Shown here piece by piece: positions 17,414 to 26,847 of a stretch of 64,000 bases of DNA. Positions within the stretch are counted from its first letter, which is position 1. Every line of letters starts with the position of its first letter. The stretch is taken from NCBI RefSeq assembly GCF_030813415.1, contig NZ_JAUSUF010000002.1:349099-413098 (forward strand), read 5' to 3'. The position numbers and the translations under genes were made by a program. Under the pieces are notes generated by a model, which had not been told where the DNA came from, made no database searches, and was given only the letters and a program-made list of their open reading frames with translations. This DNA is from Eubacterium multiforme. Lineage in GTDB: Bacteria > Bacillota > Clostridia > Clostridiales > Clostridiaceae.

Positions 17414-17950
17414 TTATTTTTCGTATATCTTTACTGAGTCTTCCCCATCTATTTCTAGAATTTTAACTCCAACAATCTCATCTCTTGATGTTGGTATATT
17501 TTTACCTACAAAATCAGCTCTTATAGGTAGCTCTTTATGTCCTCTATCTATTAAAACAGCAAGTTCTATAACACTTGGTCTACCTGCATCCATTATTGCA
17601 TCAATAGCAGCTCTAACAGTTCTACCTGTATATAAAACATCATCTACAAGTATTACCTTTTTATTTGTAATATCACAATTTAATTCTATACTTCTTATTT
17701 GTGGTATTTCATTATCCTTTGTTAAATCATCTCTATATAAAGTTATATCTACTAATCCTACTGGAATTTCTACTCCCTCAATTGCTGTTATTTGTTTAGA
17801 AATTCTTTGTGCAAGTGGGTATCCTCTTCTTTTTATTCCTATAAGAACTGTGTCTTCTACTCCTTTGTTTTTTTCAATAATTTCATGAGAAACTCTAATT
17901 AAACTTCTTTTTATTGCTTTGTCATCTAAAAGATTAGCTTTTAAATTCAT
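17414..17950 (-). CDS. pyrR: PyrR bifunctional pyr regulator / uracil phosphoribosyltransferase
   Basis: 178 residues of PRTase fold with the PRPP loop [19 protein letters not shown] (about 96-114) and the RRGYPLAQR motif near the N-terminus. PyrR binds pyr mRNA to promote attenuation in response to UMP and has weak UPRTase activity. No pyr biosynthetic genes or PyrR-binding loop are visible nearby, so here it is probably a trans-acting regulator in an operon with RNA-modification genes. Confidence 0.93.
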   Translation of the reverse strand: MNLKANLLDDKAIKRSLIRVSHEIIEKNKGVEDTVLIGIKRRGYPLAQRISKQITAIEGVEIPVGLVDITLYRDDLTKDNEIPQIRSIELNCDITNKKVILVDDVLYTGRTVRAAIDAIMDAGRPSVIELAVLIDRGHKELPIRADFVGKNIPTSRDEIVGVKILEIDGEDSVKIYEK

Positions 17951-17969
17951 TATTATCCTCCTTATAAAT

Positions 17970-18887
17970 TTATATATTATCTTTTCTTAAATTTTCTAAT
18001 AATTCTTTATAATTTTCTGGAAGTTCTGATGTAAACTCCATATATTCATCAGTAGTTGGATGAATAAATCCTAATGTTTTAGCATGTAACATCTGTCCTT
18101 CATTTTTAAACTTTCCTTTTTTAAATCCATAAGTAGGGTCTCCAACTAAAGGATACCCAATTGAAGCCATATGTACTCTAATTTGATGTGTTCTTCCAGT
18201 TTCTAATATACATTTTACTAAACTTGCATTTTTAAATCTTTCAATAACTTCATAATGAGTTACTGCACGTTTTCCATCAGGCATTATTGCAATCTTTAAT
18301 CTATCTTTCTTAGATCTTGCAAGTGGTTTATCTACTGTTCCACTATCTTGTTTAATTCTTCCTTCAACTAAAGCATAATATTCTCTTTTCATTGAATGAG
18401 CCTTTAATTGTTCTGATAATTTGTTGTGAGCTTTATCATTTTTTGCAACTACTAATACTCCTGTTGTGTCCTTATCTATTCTATGGACTATTCCAGGTCT
18501 TATAACTCCATTTATACTTGATAAATCTTTGCAGTGATATAATAGTGCATTTACAAGAGTTCCATTGTAATTTCCTGGGGCTGGATGTACAACCATTCCC
18601 TTTGGTTTATTTACAACAATAACATCTTTATCTTCATATATTATATTAAGTGGAATATTTTCTGCCTCTACTTCTAATTCTTTAACTTCTGGCATTTTTA
18701 TTTCTATCTTATCATTTTCTTTTAACTTATAATTACTTTTTACTTTTTTATTATTAACTAAAACGCCTTCATTTTCTATAAGTCCTTGAATAAAACTTCT
18801 TGATTTTTCTTCAAATTTGCTTGAAAGGAATTTATCAATTCTAATTCCCTTTTCCTCAGAACTTATGTTGTATATCATTTCTTCCAT
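17970..18887 (-). CDS. RluA/RluD-family large-subunit rRNA pseudouridine synthase
   Basis: 305 residues with an N-terminal S4 RNA-binding domain (about 15-75) and the synthase domain carrying the catalytic aspartate in [19 protein letters not shown] (about 135-153). Members modify helix 69 uridines or related sites of 23S rRNA; the exact site cannot be told here. Start M1 or M4 is possible. Transcribed with pyrR 19 bases downstream. Confidence 0.9.
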   Translation of the reverse strand: MEEMIYNISSEEKGIRIDKFLSSKFEEKSRSFIQGLIENEGVLVNNKKVKSNYKLKENDKIEIKMPEVKELEVEAENIPLNIIYEDKDVIVVNKPKGMVVHPAPGNYNGTLVNALLYHCKDLSSINGVIRPGIVHRIDKDTTGVLVVAKNDKAHNKLSEQLKAHSMKREYYALVEGRIKQDSGTVDKPLARSKKDRLKIAIMPDGKRAVTHYEVIERFKNASLVKCILETGRTHQIRVHMASIGYPLVGDPTYGFKKGKFKNEGQMLHAKTLGFIHPTTDEYMEFTSELPENYKELLENLRKDNI

Positions 18888-18962
18888 TATTTAAGTCTCC
18901 TAAATCTTTATTACTTTAACAATTATAATATATTGACTAACTTTACTCAACTATAAGTGTAT

Positions 18963-18994
18963 ATAAAAAATCAGCATTACATTTGTAATGCTGA
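18963..18994 (-). terminator. Terminator after divIVA
   Basis: A perfect 10-bp stem TCAGCATTAC / GTAATGCTGA with a 4-base loop, followed on the minus strand by a T-run. It lies 5 bases past the divIVA stop and ends the yggS-sepF-yggT-ylmH-divIVA unit. Confidence 0.85.
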
Positions 18995-18999
18995 TAATA

Positions 19000-19596
19000 T
19001 TAATCTTCCTTTTTAGCAAAGAAACTTTTTATTTCATCTAATTCATTTTGTGAAACTTCTTCTTCACCTTCATTATTATCTTCATATGAAATATCTTTAA
19101 TATTCACTTCTTCCTCAACTGGAGTAGAAATTGAATAATTCTTATTAATATCTTTTTCTAAATCATCAAATGTTTCTAATTGAGTATTCATAAAGTTTCT
19201 AAATTTTGCTCTAAATTTAATAAATTCTTGTTTAACTCTATCAAATTCATCATTTATTTGAATAACATCATTATGAGCTTTATCAACTATTCTTTGAGCT
19301 GTTTCATTAGCATTTTTAACTATTATTTCGGCTTCCTTTTGAGAAGATTCCTTTGCTTGGTCTGCTGCATTTTGAGCAAGAACTAAAGTGTTTTGAATAG
19401 TTGTTTCTATTTTTGCATAATGTGATATTTGTTCTTCTAAAACTTCTAACTTTTCCTTTAATTTTGAATTTTCCTTATATAACTCTTCATAATTATCTAC
19501 TATTTCATCTAAGAACTCATCTACTTCATCTGGATTGTATCCTCTAAGTCCTCTCTTAAATTCCTTATTATTTATATCCATTGGAGTTAATTTCAT
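19000..19596 (-). CDS. divIVA: DivIVA-domain cell-pole/septum protein
   Basis: 198 residues opening MKLTPMDINNKEFKRGLRGYNPDEVDEFLD, the conserved DivIVA membrane-binding head, followed by coiled coil (about 30-75 and 90-160) and an acidic tail. It marks curved membranes at septa and poles. The start is the ATG at 19596; the GTG three codons upstream overlaps the GAGGTG ribosome-binding site. Last gene of the sepF cluster, the conserved position. Confidence 0.94.
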   Translation of the reverse strand: MKLTPMDINNKEFKRGLRGYNPDEVDEFLDEIVDNYEELYKENSKLKEKLEVLEEQISHYAKIETTIQNTLVLAQNAADQAKESSQKEAEIIVKNANETAQRIVDKAHNDVIQINDEFDRVKQEFIKFRAKFRNFMNTQLETFDDLEKDINKNYSISTPVEEEVNIKDISYEDNNEGEEEVSQNELDEIKSFFAKKED

Positions 19597-19612
19597 TATT
19601 TCCACACCTCTA

Positions 19613-20380
19613 TTATGTATATTTTTTTATATTTATTTTACACTTGCCACTTTTACTATAGCCTGTACAATCCCCTATAATAAATTTACCATATCTTCTT
19701 ATAGTTATTCTATCATCTTCATTCACTTCTAAACTTTTATTTCTATTTATATTATAGTTTATAAGTACATTTCCTTCGTCTATTAATTTTTGTGCTACTC
19801 CCCTAGATTTATTAATAAGTTTAGCAACAATTGTATCTATTCTCATTGAAGGAACTAAAATAATTTCATCTTTAAAATTATTAGTTATATTTTGAATATC
19901 ATCAAATATCTCTTTAACTTTACAAGGTACTTTAGAAACCTTTTTTAGATTTATTATTATATAATCTGCTATATCCTCATGTACTGCTGCATAACAAATA
20001 TTTTCTTTTACAATTAAGTCTCCTATTTTATCTCTTTCAATTCCTAATGCCAAAATACTTCCTAAAAAATTTCTATGTGAAACCTCATTAAATTTTGATG
20101 TATTCTTTATTTCTAAAACTCTAATTGGAAAAGGTAAATCAAAAATGTTATTAAAAGATATCATTCTTCTTTCTGAATCCTTAAAGGCTCCAAAACTTTC
20201 AATTTTAAAATCTTTTATTTTAACCTCATCCTGAAAGAACTTCCATATATTTGGCGGATAAAAATCATTACCAAACATAGGAATATTTCTTTCATAGGAA
20301 AACATCATTTTCTCGTATAAATTAATAGCACTAGACTTATCTTCATCATTAAAACTTTTTAATATAAATTCTCTATTCAT
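19613..20380 (-). CDS. ylmH: YlmH/RqcP S4-domain RNA-binding protein
   Basis: 255 residues, with the C-terminal S4 domain (about 178-245: MRIDTIVAKLINKSRGVAQKLIDEG). In Bacillus YlmH is RqcP, which binds 50S peptidyl-tRNA complexes and helps RqcH make alanine tails. It sits in the conserved sepF-yggT-ylmH-divIVA string; rqcH itself is about 3.4 kb away in this window, on the other strand. Confidence 0.92.
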   Translation of the reverse strand: MNREFILKSFNDEDKSSAINLYEKMMFSYERNIPMFGNDFYPPNIWKFFQDEVKIKDFKIESFGAFKDSERRMISFNNIFDLPFPIRVLEIKNTSKFNEVSHRNFLGSILALGIERDKIGDLIVKENICYAAVHEDIADYIIINLKKVSKVPCKVKEIFDDIQNITNNFKDEIILVPSMRIDTIVAKLINKSRGVAQKLIDEGNVLINYNINRNKSLEVNEDDRITIRRYGKFIIGDCTGYSKSGKCKINIKKYT

Positions 20381-20381
20381 A

Positions 20382-20657
20382 TTATAATATACCTACCACT
20401 AATGAAATCACTATAGGTTTTAATAAATCTAAAGCAATAAATGCAAATATAGGTGATATATCTATAGGAACATTTCCTAAAAGCTTTTCTTGAATCATTC
20501 TAAAAGGTTTTAAAATAGGATCTGTAAAACTTGTTATAACTCCCATAATTCCACTATTTCTATCTCTAACAATCCATGAAAGGACACATTCTATAATAAT
20601 AGCAAGTTCCATAACACGAAAAAGTGAATTGATAAAATTAGCTATCATACCACTCAT
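20382..20657 (-). CDS. YggT family membrane protein (YlmG)
   Basis: 91 residues with two hydrophobic segments (about 5-27 and 63-90) separated by the conserved SFTDPILKPFRMIQE loop. YlmG/YggT proteins are linked to division and osmotic tolerance by synteny; no biochemical function is established. The stop lies 1 base from the ylmH start. Confidence 0.88.
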   Translation of the reverse strand: MSGMIANFINSLFRVMELAIIIECVLSWIVRDRNSGIMGVITSFTDPILKPFRMIQEKLLGNVPIDISPIFAFIALDLLKPIVISLVVGIL

Positions 20658-20671
20658 TTAGCATCCCCCTA

Positions 20672-21142
20672 TTATTTTGACCAGTTAAATAACGCCTTAG
20701 AAGTTAACTCACTCTTTAATTCACTAGTTACTTCTACATTTGAAGGTGATAAAAGATATACTCTCTTTTCAACTTCTTGAATGTCACCATGTAATGCATA
20801 ACATGATCCACCAATAAAATCTAATAATCTTTGAGCTGTTCTTATATCAAGGTTAGTTGTATTTACAACAACAATTCTTCTATTTCTAACTGCATCACAT
20901 ATTTCCATTGCTTCTTCATAAGCTGCTGGTTTTGTTATTAATACCTTAGCTGAAGCTGAAGTATGGATATTTACAACTTTATTTGATCTCTTTCCTGAAA
21001 TAACTGGTTCTATATTTTCATCTATAGCCATATTTCCTTCTGTTGATTCTTCAAATTCATCTTCAAATTCTTCATCTTCAAATTCATCATCGTAATCTCC
21101 AAAACCTAAGATATTTTTCATTTTTGCTAACATATTCGCCAT
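20672..21142 (-). CDS. sepF: SepF cell-division protein
   Basis: SepF bundles FtsZ filaments and anchors them to the membrane. The 156-residue product has an N-terminal amphipathic helix ([15 protein letters not shown]), an acidic linker (about 17-60) and the compact SepF core ([32 protein letters not shown]...). ftsA is not seen in the window, so SepF may be an important FtsZ anchor in this organism; that is an inference. Confidence 0.94.
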   Translation of the reverse strand: MANMLAKMKNILGFGDYDDEFEDEEFEDEFEESTEGNMAIDENIEPVISGKRSNKVVNIHTSASAKVLITKPAAYEEAMEICDAVRNRRIVVVNTTNLDIRTAQRLLDFIGGSCYALHGDIQEVEKRVYLLSPSNVEVTSELKSELTSKALFNWSK

Positions 21143-21154
21143 TTTTTTATCCTC

Positions 21155-21817
21155 CTAAATATTATAATTTCTTTCTCCAAATATTCCAGTTCCTATTCGA
21201 ACCATATTTGATCCTTCTTCTATGGCAATTTTATAATCATGAGTCATTCCCATAGATAGTATTTTTATATTTATATTTTTAAATTTTCTTTTTTGTAACT
21301 CTGAAAAAATCTTATGAGTTTCTTTAAAGTAAGACCTATTACTTTCTTCATCTCCCTTAGGTATAATAACCATTATTCCACTTACCTTTACATGATTACA
21401 TTCCTCTACTTTTTGAATTAAGTCTTCTAAATCTTCTAGTAAAACTCCACTTTTACTTTCTTCTCTTCCTATATTTATTTGAATTAAAGTATTCGCTATA
21501 AGATTTTCTTTTCCATAAAGCTCTTCTATTTTCTCTAAAAGCTTTATACTTGAAAGAGAATGAATTAAATGAACTTTACCAACTATATATTTTACTTTAT
21601 TAGTCTGCAATTTGCCTATAAGATGCCATTTTACATCTTTATGAAAAATCTCTTCCTTTCGCATAAGTTCTTGAACCTTATTTTCTGCAAAATCTCTTAT
21701 ACCCGTTTCGTAAGCCTCTTCCATCTCTTCTATACTTCGAGTTTTAGATACAGCTAGAAGTTTAACATTACTTGGTATACTCTTTTCTATATTTTCTATA
21801 TTTTCCCTTATACTCAA
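21155..21817 (-). CDS. yggS: YggS-family pyridoxal phosphate homeostasis protein
   Basis: 220 residues, a single-domain alanine-racemase-like barrel. The PLP lysine is in LLAVSKTR (about residue 24) and the family signature FAENKVQEL, WHLIGKLQTNK and the closing SMGMTHDYKIAIEEGSNMVRIGTGIFG are all present. The start is a TTG at 21817 with GGAGG 8 bases upstream. First gene of the sepF string. Confidence 0.94.
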   Translation of the reverse strand: MSIRENIENIEKSIPSNVKLLAVSKTRSIEEMEEAYETGIRDFAENKVQELMRKEEIFHKDVKWHLIGKLQTNKVKYIVGKVHLIHSLSSIKLLEKIEELYGKENLIANTLIQINIGREESKSGVLLEDLEDLIQKVEECNHVKVSGIMVIIPKGDEESNRSYFKETHKIFSELQKRKFKNINIKILSMGMTHDYKIAIEEGSNMVRIGTGIFGERNYNI

Positions 21818-21910
21818 ATAAAAGACCTCCTTAAAAAAGAGCTTTCACTCTTACATATTATTATTCTTCATTTGTTTTCAATTTCCTCTAAAATTTTTAT
21901 TATTTTTTTA

Positions 21911-22645
21911 TTATTTTTCTATATATTCCTTCATATATTCAGTAGAACCTAATTTAGGTGCCGCTGGCATTACTATATTATCTTTTTTTTCTATTTGCAC
22001 TGATAATTGCCTAACCATTAATTCTCTAATATGACTTCCATCTTCTAATAAAGCTGTCTTTAAAACGTCAGGATCTCCAATTGCATAAATATAAAAAGGT
22101 GCATATTCTGTTGAATCATCTTCAAAACCTAAAAATGCCCAATTACATATTACCCCAGTGCTTGGAATTACTCTATGGTTATTAATACTTATTGCCTCTG
22201 CACCAGCTTTTCTTAAATCATTTAAAACAAGTGCCATATCATTATCATGGAAAATCTTTGACTTAGCTTCAAATTCAGTATCTTTACTTGTATTTATATT
22301 TCCATCATTTATTTTTAATAGTACACCAGGTCCTCTTACTGCCCTAAGACCTGTAATCATTCCATAATCTTTTAATTGACTCTTCATGCTGTCTAATACA
22401 TTATCTTGTTTTTTATCATCATATTTATATTGATTTATCGTCCCTTGCATCTCGCCATTTCTCTTTTTTAAGTTTGAAATTTCTTTATATAAATCACTTT
22501 TTTCATTTATAGCATCTTTATAATCTTTAGCACTAAGCTGAATTGAACTTCCTATTATTCCATTAAAATTCATATTAAAGGCTATTAATAATCCAACTAT
22601 AATTGATGCAAAAAAAACCATTAACCCACCATTAGACTTTTTCAT
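21911..22645 (-). CDS. DUF881 membrane-anchored protein (second copy)
   Basis: 244 residues: one N-terminal transmembrane helix (about 8-27), a coiled-coil stretch (about 45-95), then the DUF881 domain with RAVRGPGVLLKIND and AEAISINNHRVIP motifs. The family is associated with division/wall clusters but its function is not known. It is a paralogue of the gene at 22999-23736; the two bracket sbp. Confidence 0.88.
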   Translation of the reverse strand: MKKSNGGLMVFFASIIVGLLIAFNMNFNGIIGSSIQLSAKDYKDAINEKSDLYKEISNLKKRNGEMQGTINQYKYDDKKQDNVLDSMKSQLKDYGMITGLRAVRGPGVLLKINDGNINTSKDTEFEAKSKIFHDNDMALVLNDLRKAGAEAISINNHRVIPSTGVICNWAFLGFEDDSTEYAPFYIYAIGDPDVLKTALLEDGSHIRELMVRQLSVQIEKKDNIVMPAAPKLGSTEYMKEYIEK

Positions 22646-22660
22646 ATCATTACCTCTTAC

Positions 22661-22999
22661 TTAGCGCGATTTAATTTTTTCTAAAATAAGTCTTCTTATA
22701 ATTGCAAAGTTATTAAATATTCTTCCACCAAATACTATTACTGCTGCAATATAAATTGGTATACCTAATTTATCTCCAAGATAAGCAAGGCCTGCTGCAA
22801 GTAATGCATTCCCAAAAAATCCCGAAATAAATATATCTGGTTGAAAGTTTTTTGATAAGTTTGCTCTAATTGCACCAAAAACTGAATCCAAACAAGCAAG
22901 TATAGCTACAGACATATAGGGAGATAATTTATCTGGTATATTGACGTCAAATACAAAGCCAAATATTATTCCTATTAATAATCCTATAAAAGGTACCAT
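22661..22999 (-). CDS. sbp: Small basic protein (Sbp, DUF1290)
   Basis: 112 residues, about three transmembrane segments, with a basic C-terminus (RRLILEKIKSR). The sequence SPYMSVAILACLDSVFGAIRA is the conserved core of the family. It overlaps the preceding DUF881 stop by one base (TAATG), indicating translational coupling. The role is unknown; it is regularly found between DUF881 genes near ftsZ or divIB. Confidence 0.9.
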   Translation of the reverse strand: MVPFIGLLIGIIFGFVFDVNIPDKLSPYMSVAILACLDSVFGAIRANLSKNFQPDIFISGFFGNALLAAGLAYLGDKLGIPIYIAAVIVFGGRIFNNFAIIRRLILEKIKSR

Positions 23000-23736
23000 T
23001 ACTTTTCCTCCTTCTTCTCAATTGGTTTTAAATAGTCACTCTTAATTGTTTGAGTTGTTTTCTTTATAACCACACTGTCACTTTGTTCAACCTCACAATT
23101 ATAATTTTGAAGTGCTCCAAAATCTAGTGACCCTGGGAAGTTTAATCCTACATTTAATCTTGCTTTATCTCCAATTGCCTTTATTGTTATTGGTTCTTTT
23201 GGACTAACTTTTCCAGCTGACCCTATCCATATATAGTTACCAGAATTTTTTATTCCAGTTTGAGGAGTTATTCTATACCCATTTACTGAAATAGCCTCAG
23301 CTTTTGCATACCAAAGTAAATTTATTATGTGTATTAACTCTTCATCGTTTAAACTTCTTCCTGCATCATCAGTATTTGAACTAAATATTGAGGTTTTAGG
23401 AGTTATTTTAATAATTACTCCAGGCCCTTTTACATCAACTAACCCTAAATGCATTCTTGCAGAATCCAATTGATTTTTTATTTCCTTACCAACATTACCT
23501 TCTTTTGAGGCAGATTCTTCTAACTTTTTAAGTTCTTCACTTAAAGAGTTGTTTTTATTTTGAAGTTCTTCCTTTTCTTTTTTTAGACTATCTATTTCTG
23601 CAATTATGTCATTTTTATTATAATTCTCTATTTTACTTTCATTATTTTTGCTCAAAACTTTAAATTGATATACTAAGAGAAATCCTAGCAAAGCACATAC
23701 AATTGCAATTGAAATCTGTGAAGTAGATTTCTTCAT
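22999..23736 (-). CDS. DUF881 membrane-anchored protein (first copy)
   Basis: 245 residues with an N-terminal transmembrane helix (about 7-26), a coiled coil (about 40-95) and the DUF881 domain (VDVKGPGVIIKITP, AKAEAISVNGYRITPQTGIKN). The architecture matches its downstream paralogue. It directly follows ftsQ, so it probably belongs to the division cluster; function unknown. Confidence 0.88.
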   Translation of the reverse strand: MKKSTSQISIAIVCALLGFLLVYQFKVLSKNNESKIENYNKNDIIAEIDSLKKEKEELQNKNNSLSEELKKLEESASKEGNVGKEIKNQLDSARMHLGLVDVKGPGVIIKITPKTSIFSSNTDDAGRSLNDEELIHIINLLWYAKAEAISVNGYRITPQTGIKNSGNYIWIGSAGKVSPKEPITIKAIGDKARLNVGLNFPGSLDFGALQNYNCEVEQSDSVVIKKTTQTIKSDYLKPIEKKEEK

Positions 23737-23751
23737 TTTTATATAACCTCC

Positions 23752-24516
23752 CTACTTTTTTTCATTAATTACTGGTGTGCCATCAAAACTTAAATCTATA
23801 TATCCATTTTTCAAATTAAGTTTTTTATCTTCTAATATACTTAAAGCTGTTCTCATTTTTTTTACTAAATTTTCTCCATTACCAACTTTAACTTCAACAT
23901 CCTTAAAATAAATTTTTATTTTATTTATGTTAGCTACATTTACCATTGTTATTTTGTTATCTGTTTTGTTAGCTTTTTTTATTTCATAAAGGTTAACAAG
24001 AAAATCTTCTAATCTTTTATCGCCTTTAGTATTTACATACGCCTCACCTAATTTATTATTAGTACCATTAAGTCCAGTAATTTGAATTAGATCTTCAGTT
24101 TTAAGTTTATTAACTTTTTCTAATAAAACTAAATCAGAACTAATAATATCATAATTATCACCGATTTTAACATAATAACCTACATTTTTTTCTGTAACAT
24201 TTACTTCTAATGTTGATGGTAATTTTCTTTTAATAGTACTCTTATCAACATAAGGATCTGATTTAAGAAGCTTTTCAACTTCACTACTCTTTACAAAAAA
24301 TATATTCTGTTCCTTAATTTGCTTAACTTTTTCATTAATTATATCTTTTGTAATTAAATCTCCTCCTGTAACATTTACTTTTTTAATTAAAAATACATTA
24401 GACTTAGTTACAAAAAGCCCTCCTGCTATTATAACTAAAATCATTATAAATACAATTCTTTTTATCATTCTTTTTCTTCTTGCTTTTTTTATGTATCTAT
24501 TTTCATTTGATCCCAT
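23752..24516 (-). CDS. ftsQ: FtsQ/DivIB-type cell-division protein
   Basis: 254 residues: basic cytoplasmic N-terminus (KKARRKRMIKR), one transmembrane helix (about 20-38), a POTRA domain (about 43-112, FLIKKVNVTGGDLITKDIINEKV) and an FtsQ/DivIB beta domain. It stabilises the divisome with FtsL and FtsB/DivIC partners. The ribosome-binding site is weak and distant (GAGGATG). Last classical division gene of the mra cluster before DUF881. Confidence 0.88.
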   Translation of the reverse strand: MGSNENRYIKKARRKRMIKRIVFIMILVIIAGGLFVTKSNVFLIKKVNVTGGDLITKDIINEKVKQIKEQNIFFVKSSEVEKLLKSDPYVDKSTIKRKLPSTLEVNVTEKNVGYYVKIGDNYDIISSDLVLLEKVNKLKTEDLIQITGLNGTNNKLGEAYVNTKGDKRLEDFLVNLYEIKKANKTDNKITMVNVANINKIKIYFKDVEVKVGNGENLVKKMRTALSILEDKKLNLKNGYIDLSFDGTPVINEKK

Positions 24517-24631
24517 ATGTGAAAAAACCCATCCTCTTGCTATATTTTATTTATATACATTAATATAATACCACTGTTAAAATTATTTTTCATTAAAAAA
24601 TTCTTAACAAGGAATTAATTATTGTTTATAT

Positions 24632-24667
24632 AAAAAAACTTAGCAGAATAATCTCTACTAAGTTTTT
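24632..24667 (-). terminator. Terminator after the SEDS gene
   Basis: AAAAACTTAG and CTAAGTTTTT pair through a stem with one internal mismatch (C opposite A), immediately past the stop of the SEDS gene, with a T-run on the minus strand. It would separate ftsW from ftsQ transcription. Confidence 0.7.
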
Positions 24668-24670
24668 AAA

Positions 24671-25804
24671 CTACTTCTTTTCTATTTTTTCTTTACCACT
24701 TATTTGTCTTGAGATATTAATTAATATTCCCATAGCTATCATATTAATAACTAATGAAGTACCACCATAACTTATAAATGGAAGTGGAACTCCAGTAACT
24801 GGCATTGATCCTGTTACAACAGCTATGTTTATTATTGATTGAACTGCTATAACTGATGTTATTCCAATAGCCAAAAGACTTCCATAAGTATCCTTTGCTC
24901 TCATTGCAACTCTTATTCCTCTCCAAACAAAAATTACAAATAGAGAAACTATTATTAAACATCCAATAAGTCCAAGTTCTTCTCCAATAATTGAAAATAT
25001 AAAATCATTGTGAGGTTCTGGCATATAAAGCATTTTTTGTCTTGATTGCCCAAGTCCAAGACCTGTTATACCACCAGCTCCTAGAGCATAGAAAGATTGG
25101 ATTAATTGATATCCATTTTTTGCAGGATCTTTCCATGGATCTATAAAGTTAAGCATTCTTGCTCTTCTATAGTCTTCTCCTAAAGCAAAAACTAATGCTG
25201 CTGAAACTAATGTTGGTGCTACAAGTCCAAACATGTGCTTATTTCTTGCTCCTGCTGAAAAAACCATTACGAAAGTTACTATCATTATTACAGATGCTAT
25301 ACTTAAATTCTTTTCTGCTAAAACTAAAGCAGCAAAAACTCCTGCAACAAAAAAGCAAGGAATAACTCCTGTTTTTAACTTTTTAATTCCATCACCTTTT
25401 TTTTCTAAAAACATTGCTAAATAAAGCACAACAACATACTTTGCAAGCTCTGAAGGTTGAAATGAAAATGGACCAAGTTGAATCCATCTTTGAGCTCCAT
25501 TTACCCCCTCAAAAGCGAAAACTGCAAGTAATAAAGGTATTGTTACTATTAAAGCTAAAAATGTATATCTTTTTAATTTATGATAATCAAGAGACATCAT
25601 AAACATCATTGCAGCTATACCTAAAACACTCCATATTACCTGTCTTTTTAAATAATGCATACTATCATTATAATGAAACATAGCATAATATGAACTTGCT
25701 GAATATACCATTACAACACCTATGGCAAGAAGTAATATTATAGTACAAAATATACCATAATCAATTTCTCCCATTCTCTTTCCTTTTGGTTTTCTCTTTT
25801 TCAT
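24671..25804 (-). CDS. SEDS-family peptidoglycan polymerase (FtsW/SpoVE)
   Basis: 377 residues, ten hydrophobic segments, with SEDS signatures AKNGYQLIQSFYALGAGGITGLGLGQS and the closing PFISYGGTSLVINMIAMGILINIS. SEDS proteins polymerise glycan strands together with a class B PBP. The partner here is probably the SpoVD-type protein encoded about 4 kb upstream, which would make this SpoVE; FtsW cannot be excluded. Start at the ATG at 25804; an in-frame GTG upstream is part of the ribosome-binding site. Confidence 0.92.
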   Translation of the reverse strand: MKKRKPKGKRMGEIDYGIFCTIILLLAIGVVMVYSASSYYAMFHYNDSMHYLKRQVIWSVLGIAAMMFMMSLDYHKLKRYTFLALIVTIPLLLAVFAFEGVNGAQRWIQLGPFSFQPSELAKYVVVLYLAMFLEKKGDGIKKLKTGVIPCFFVAGVFAALVLAEKNLSIASVIMIVTFVMVFSAGARNKHMFGLVAPTLVSAALVFALGEDYRRARMLNFIDPWKDPAKNGYQLIQSFYALGAGGITGLGLGQSRQKMLYMPEPHNDFIFSIIGEELGLIGCLIIVSLFVIFVWRGIRVAMRAKDTYGSLLAIGITSVIAVQSIINIAVVTGSMPVTGVPLPFISYGGTSLVINMIAMGILINISRQISGKEKIEKK

Positions 25805-25828
25805 ACAAAATTCCTCCACTATATATTG

Positions 25829-26812
25829 CTAAAGTGAAATGCCTCCTATAATACAAAGAATAACAGTAATAATTGAAAAAATTGCAACAATTTTTCTTTC
25901 TGACCATCCTAATTGTTCAAAATGATGGTGAACTGGTGCCATTTTAAATACTCTTTTTCCTGTTGTTTTAAAAGACACTACTTGTATTATTACTGATAAT
26001 GTTTCAAAAACATAAATTCCTCCAACAATTACAATAACTACTGGATTTTTTATCATTAGAGCAATACTAGCTAGTGCTCCACCTAAAGCTAATGAACCAG
26101 TATCTCCCATAAATATTTTTGCAGGATAAGCATTATATCTTAAGAATCCTAAAAGCGCTCCAATTAATGCTACTGAAAATATTGATACTTCATAACTTCC
26201 ATCCTTATAAGAAACTATACTAAAAAATATAAGAACTATTATTGTTACTGTTGTTGCAAGTCCATCTAATCCATCTGTAAGATTTACAGCATTTGTTGTT
26301 GCTGCATAATAAATTATTACAAAAGGAATATAGAAAATTCCTAAATTTATGTTATATCCTAAGAATGGTACCATTATTTCAGATCCTAAAACATTGTAAC
26401 TATAGTAAGCCATTGCTACTGAAAATAAAAGTAATAATAACATTTTTTGCCATGCTCTTAATCCTAAATTATTTTTATGTATGATCTTAAGCATATCATC
26501 TAAAAATCCTATAAAACCAAAAGCTATCATTGAATATAAAATTACCATTCCTTTGCTAGATACATTGTATCTCATTACAACCATTGTAATAGTAACTGCT
26601 ATTATAAATATAATTCCTCCCATTGTTGGAGTTCCAGCTTTTTTAAAATGACTCTTTGGTCCCTCTTCTCTTATGTTTTGCCCAAATTTAAATTTGTGTA
26701 ACATAGGTATAAATATCGGTCCTAATATTATTGATATAATAAAACCTAATCCTAACGCTAAAAGCGTCATTGGATTTATAAAACTACTAAAAAAATCCCC
26801 CATCTGTACCAT
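25829..26812 (-). CDS. mraY: MraY phospho-N-acetylmuramoyl-pentapeptide transferase
   Basis: MraY makes lipid I from UDP-MurNAc-pentapeptide and undecaprenyl phosphate. The polytopic product carries [11 protein letters not shown], the catalytic [21 protein letters not shown] and the HHHFEQLGW motif. I start at the ATG at 26812 ([11 protein letters not shown]). A GTG at 26839 opens the frame nine codons earlier but overlaps the AAGGAGG site. A hairpin lies between that site and the ATG (see the 26811-26845 entry). Confidence 0.93.
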   Translation of the reverse strand: MVQMGDFFSSFINPMTLLALGLGFIISIILGPIFIPMLHKFKFGQNIREEGPKSHFKKAGTPTMGGIIFIIAVTITMVVMRYNVSSKGMVILYSMIAFGFIGFLDDMLKIIHKNNLGLRAWQKMLLLLLFSVAMAYYSYNVLGSEIMVPFLGYNINLGIFYIPFVIIYYAATTNAVNLTDGLDGLATTVTIIVLIFFSIVSYKDGSYEVSIFSVALIGALLGFLRYNAYPAKIFMGDTGSLALGGALASIALMIKNPVVIVIVGGIYVFETLSVIIQVVSFKTTGKRVFKMAPVHHHFEQLGWSERKIVAIFSIITVILCIIGGISL

Positions 26813-26845
26813 CAAAGATTTAACTCTTTGATAGTTCACCTCCTT
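26811..26845 (-). promoter_or_regulatory. Ribosome-binding site and hairpin at the mraY start
   Basis: AAGGAGG (26839-26845) is 26 bases from the mraY ATG, too far for normal initiation. Between them an 8-bp perfect inverted repeat (ATCAAAGA / TCTTTGAT, 6-base loop, 26811-26832) includes the first two bases of the ATG. Folding of most of this stem would bring the site to about 8 bases from the start codon. Whether translation depends on it is inference. Confidence 0.5.
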
Positions 26846-26847
26846 CG

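Noticed and set aside
17381..17969. PyrR-binding attenuator around pyrR
   Set aside because: The gaps around pyrR are too short to hold a leader with terminator and antiterminator, and no pyrimidine biosynthesis gene follows.
25159..25602. Leucine/glutamine/lysine-rich plus-strand frames inside the SEDS gene
   Set aside because: Mirror translations of a hydrophobic membrane protein; no start signals.
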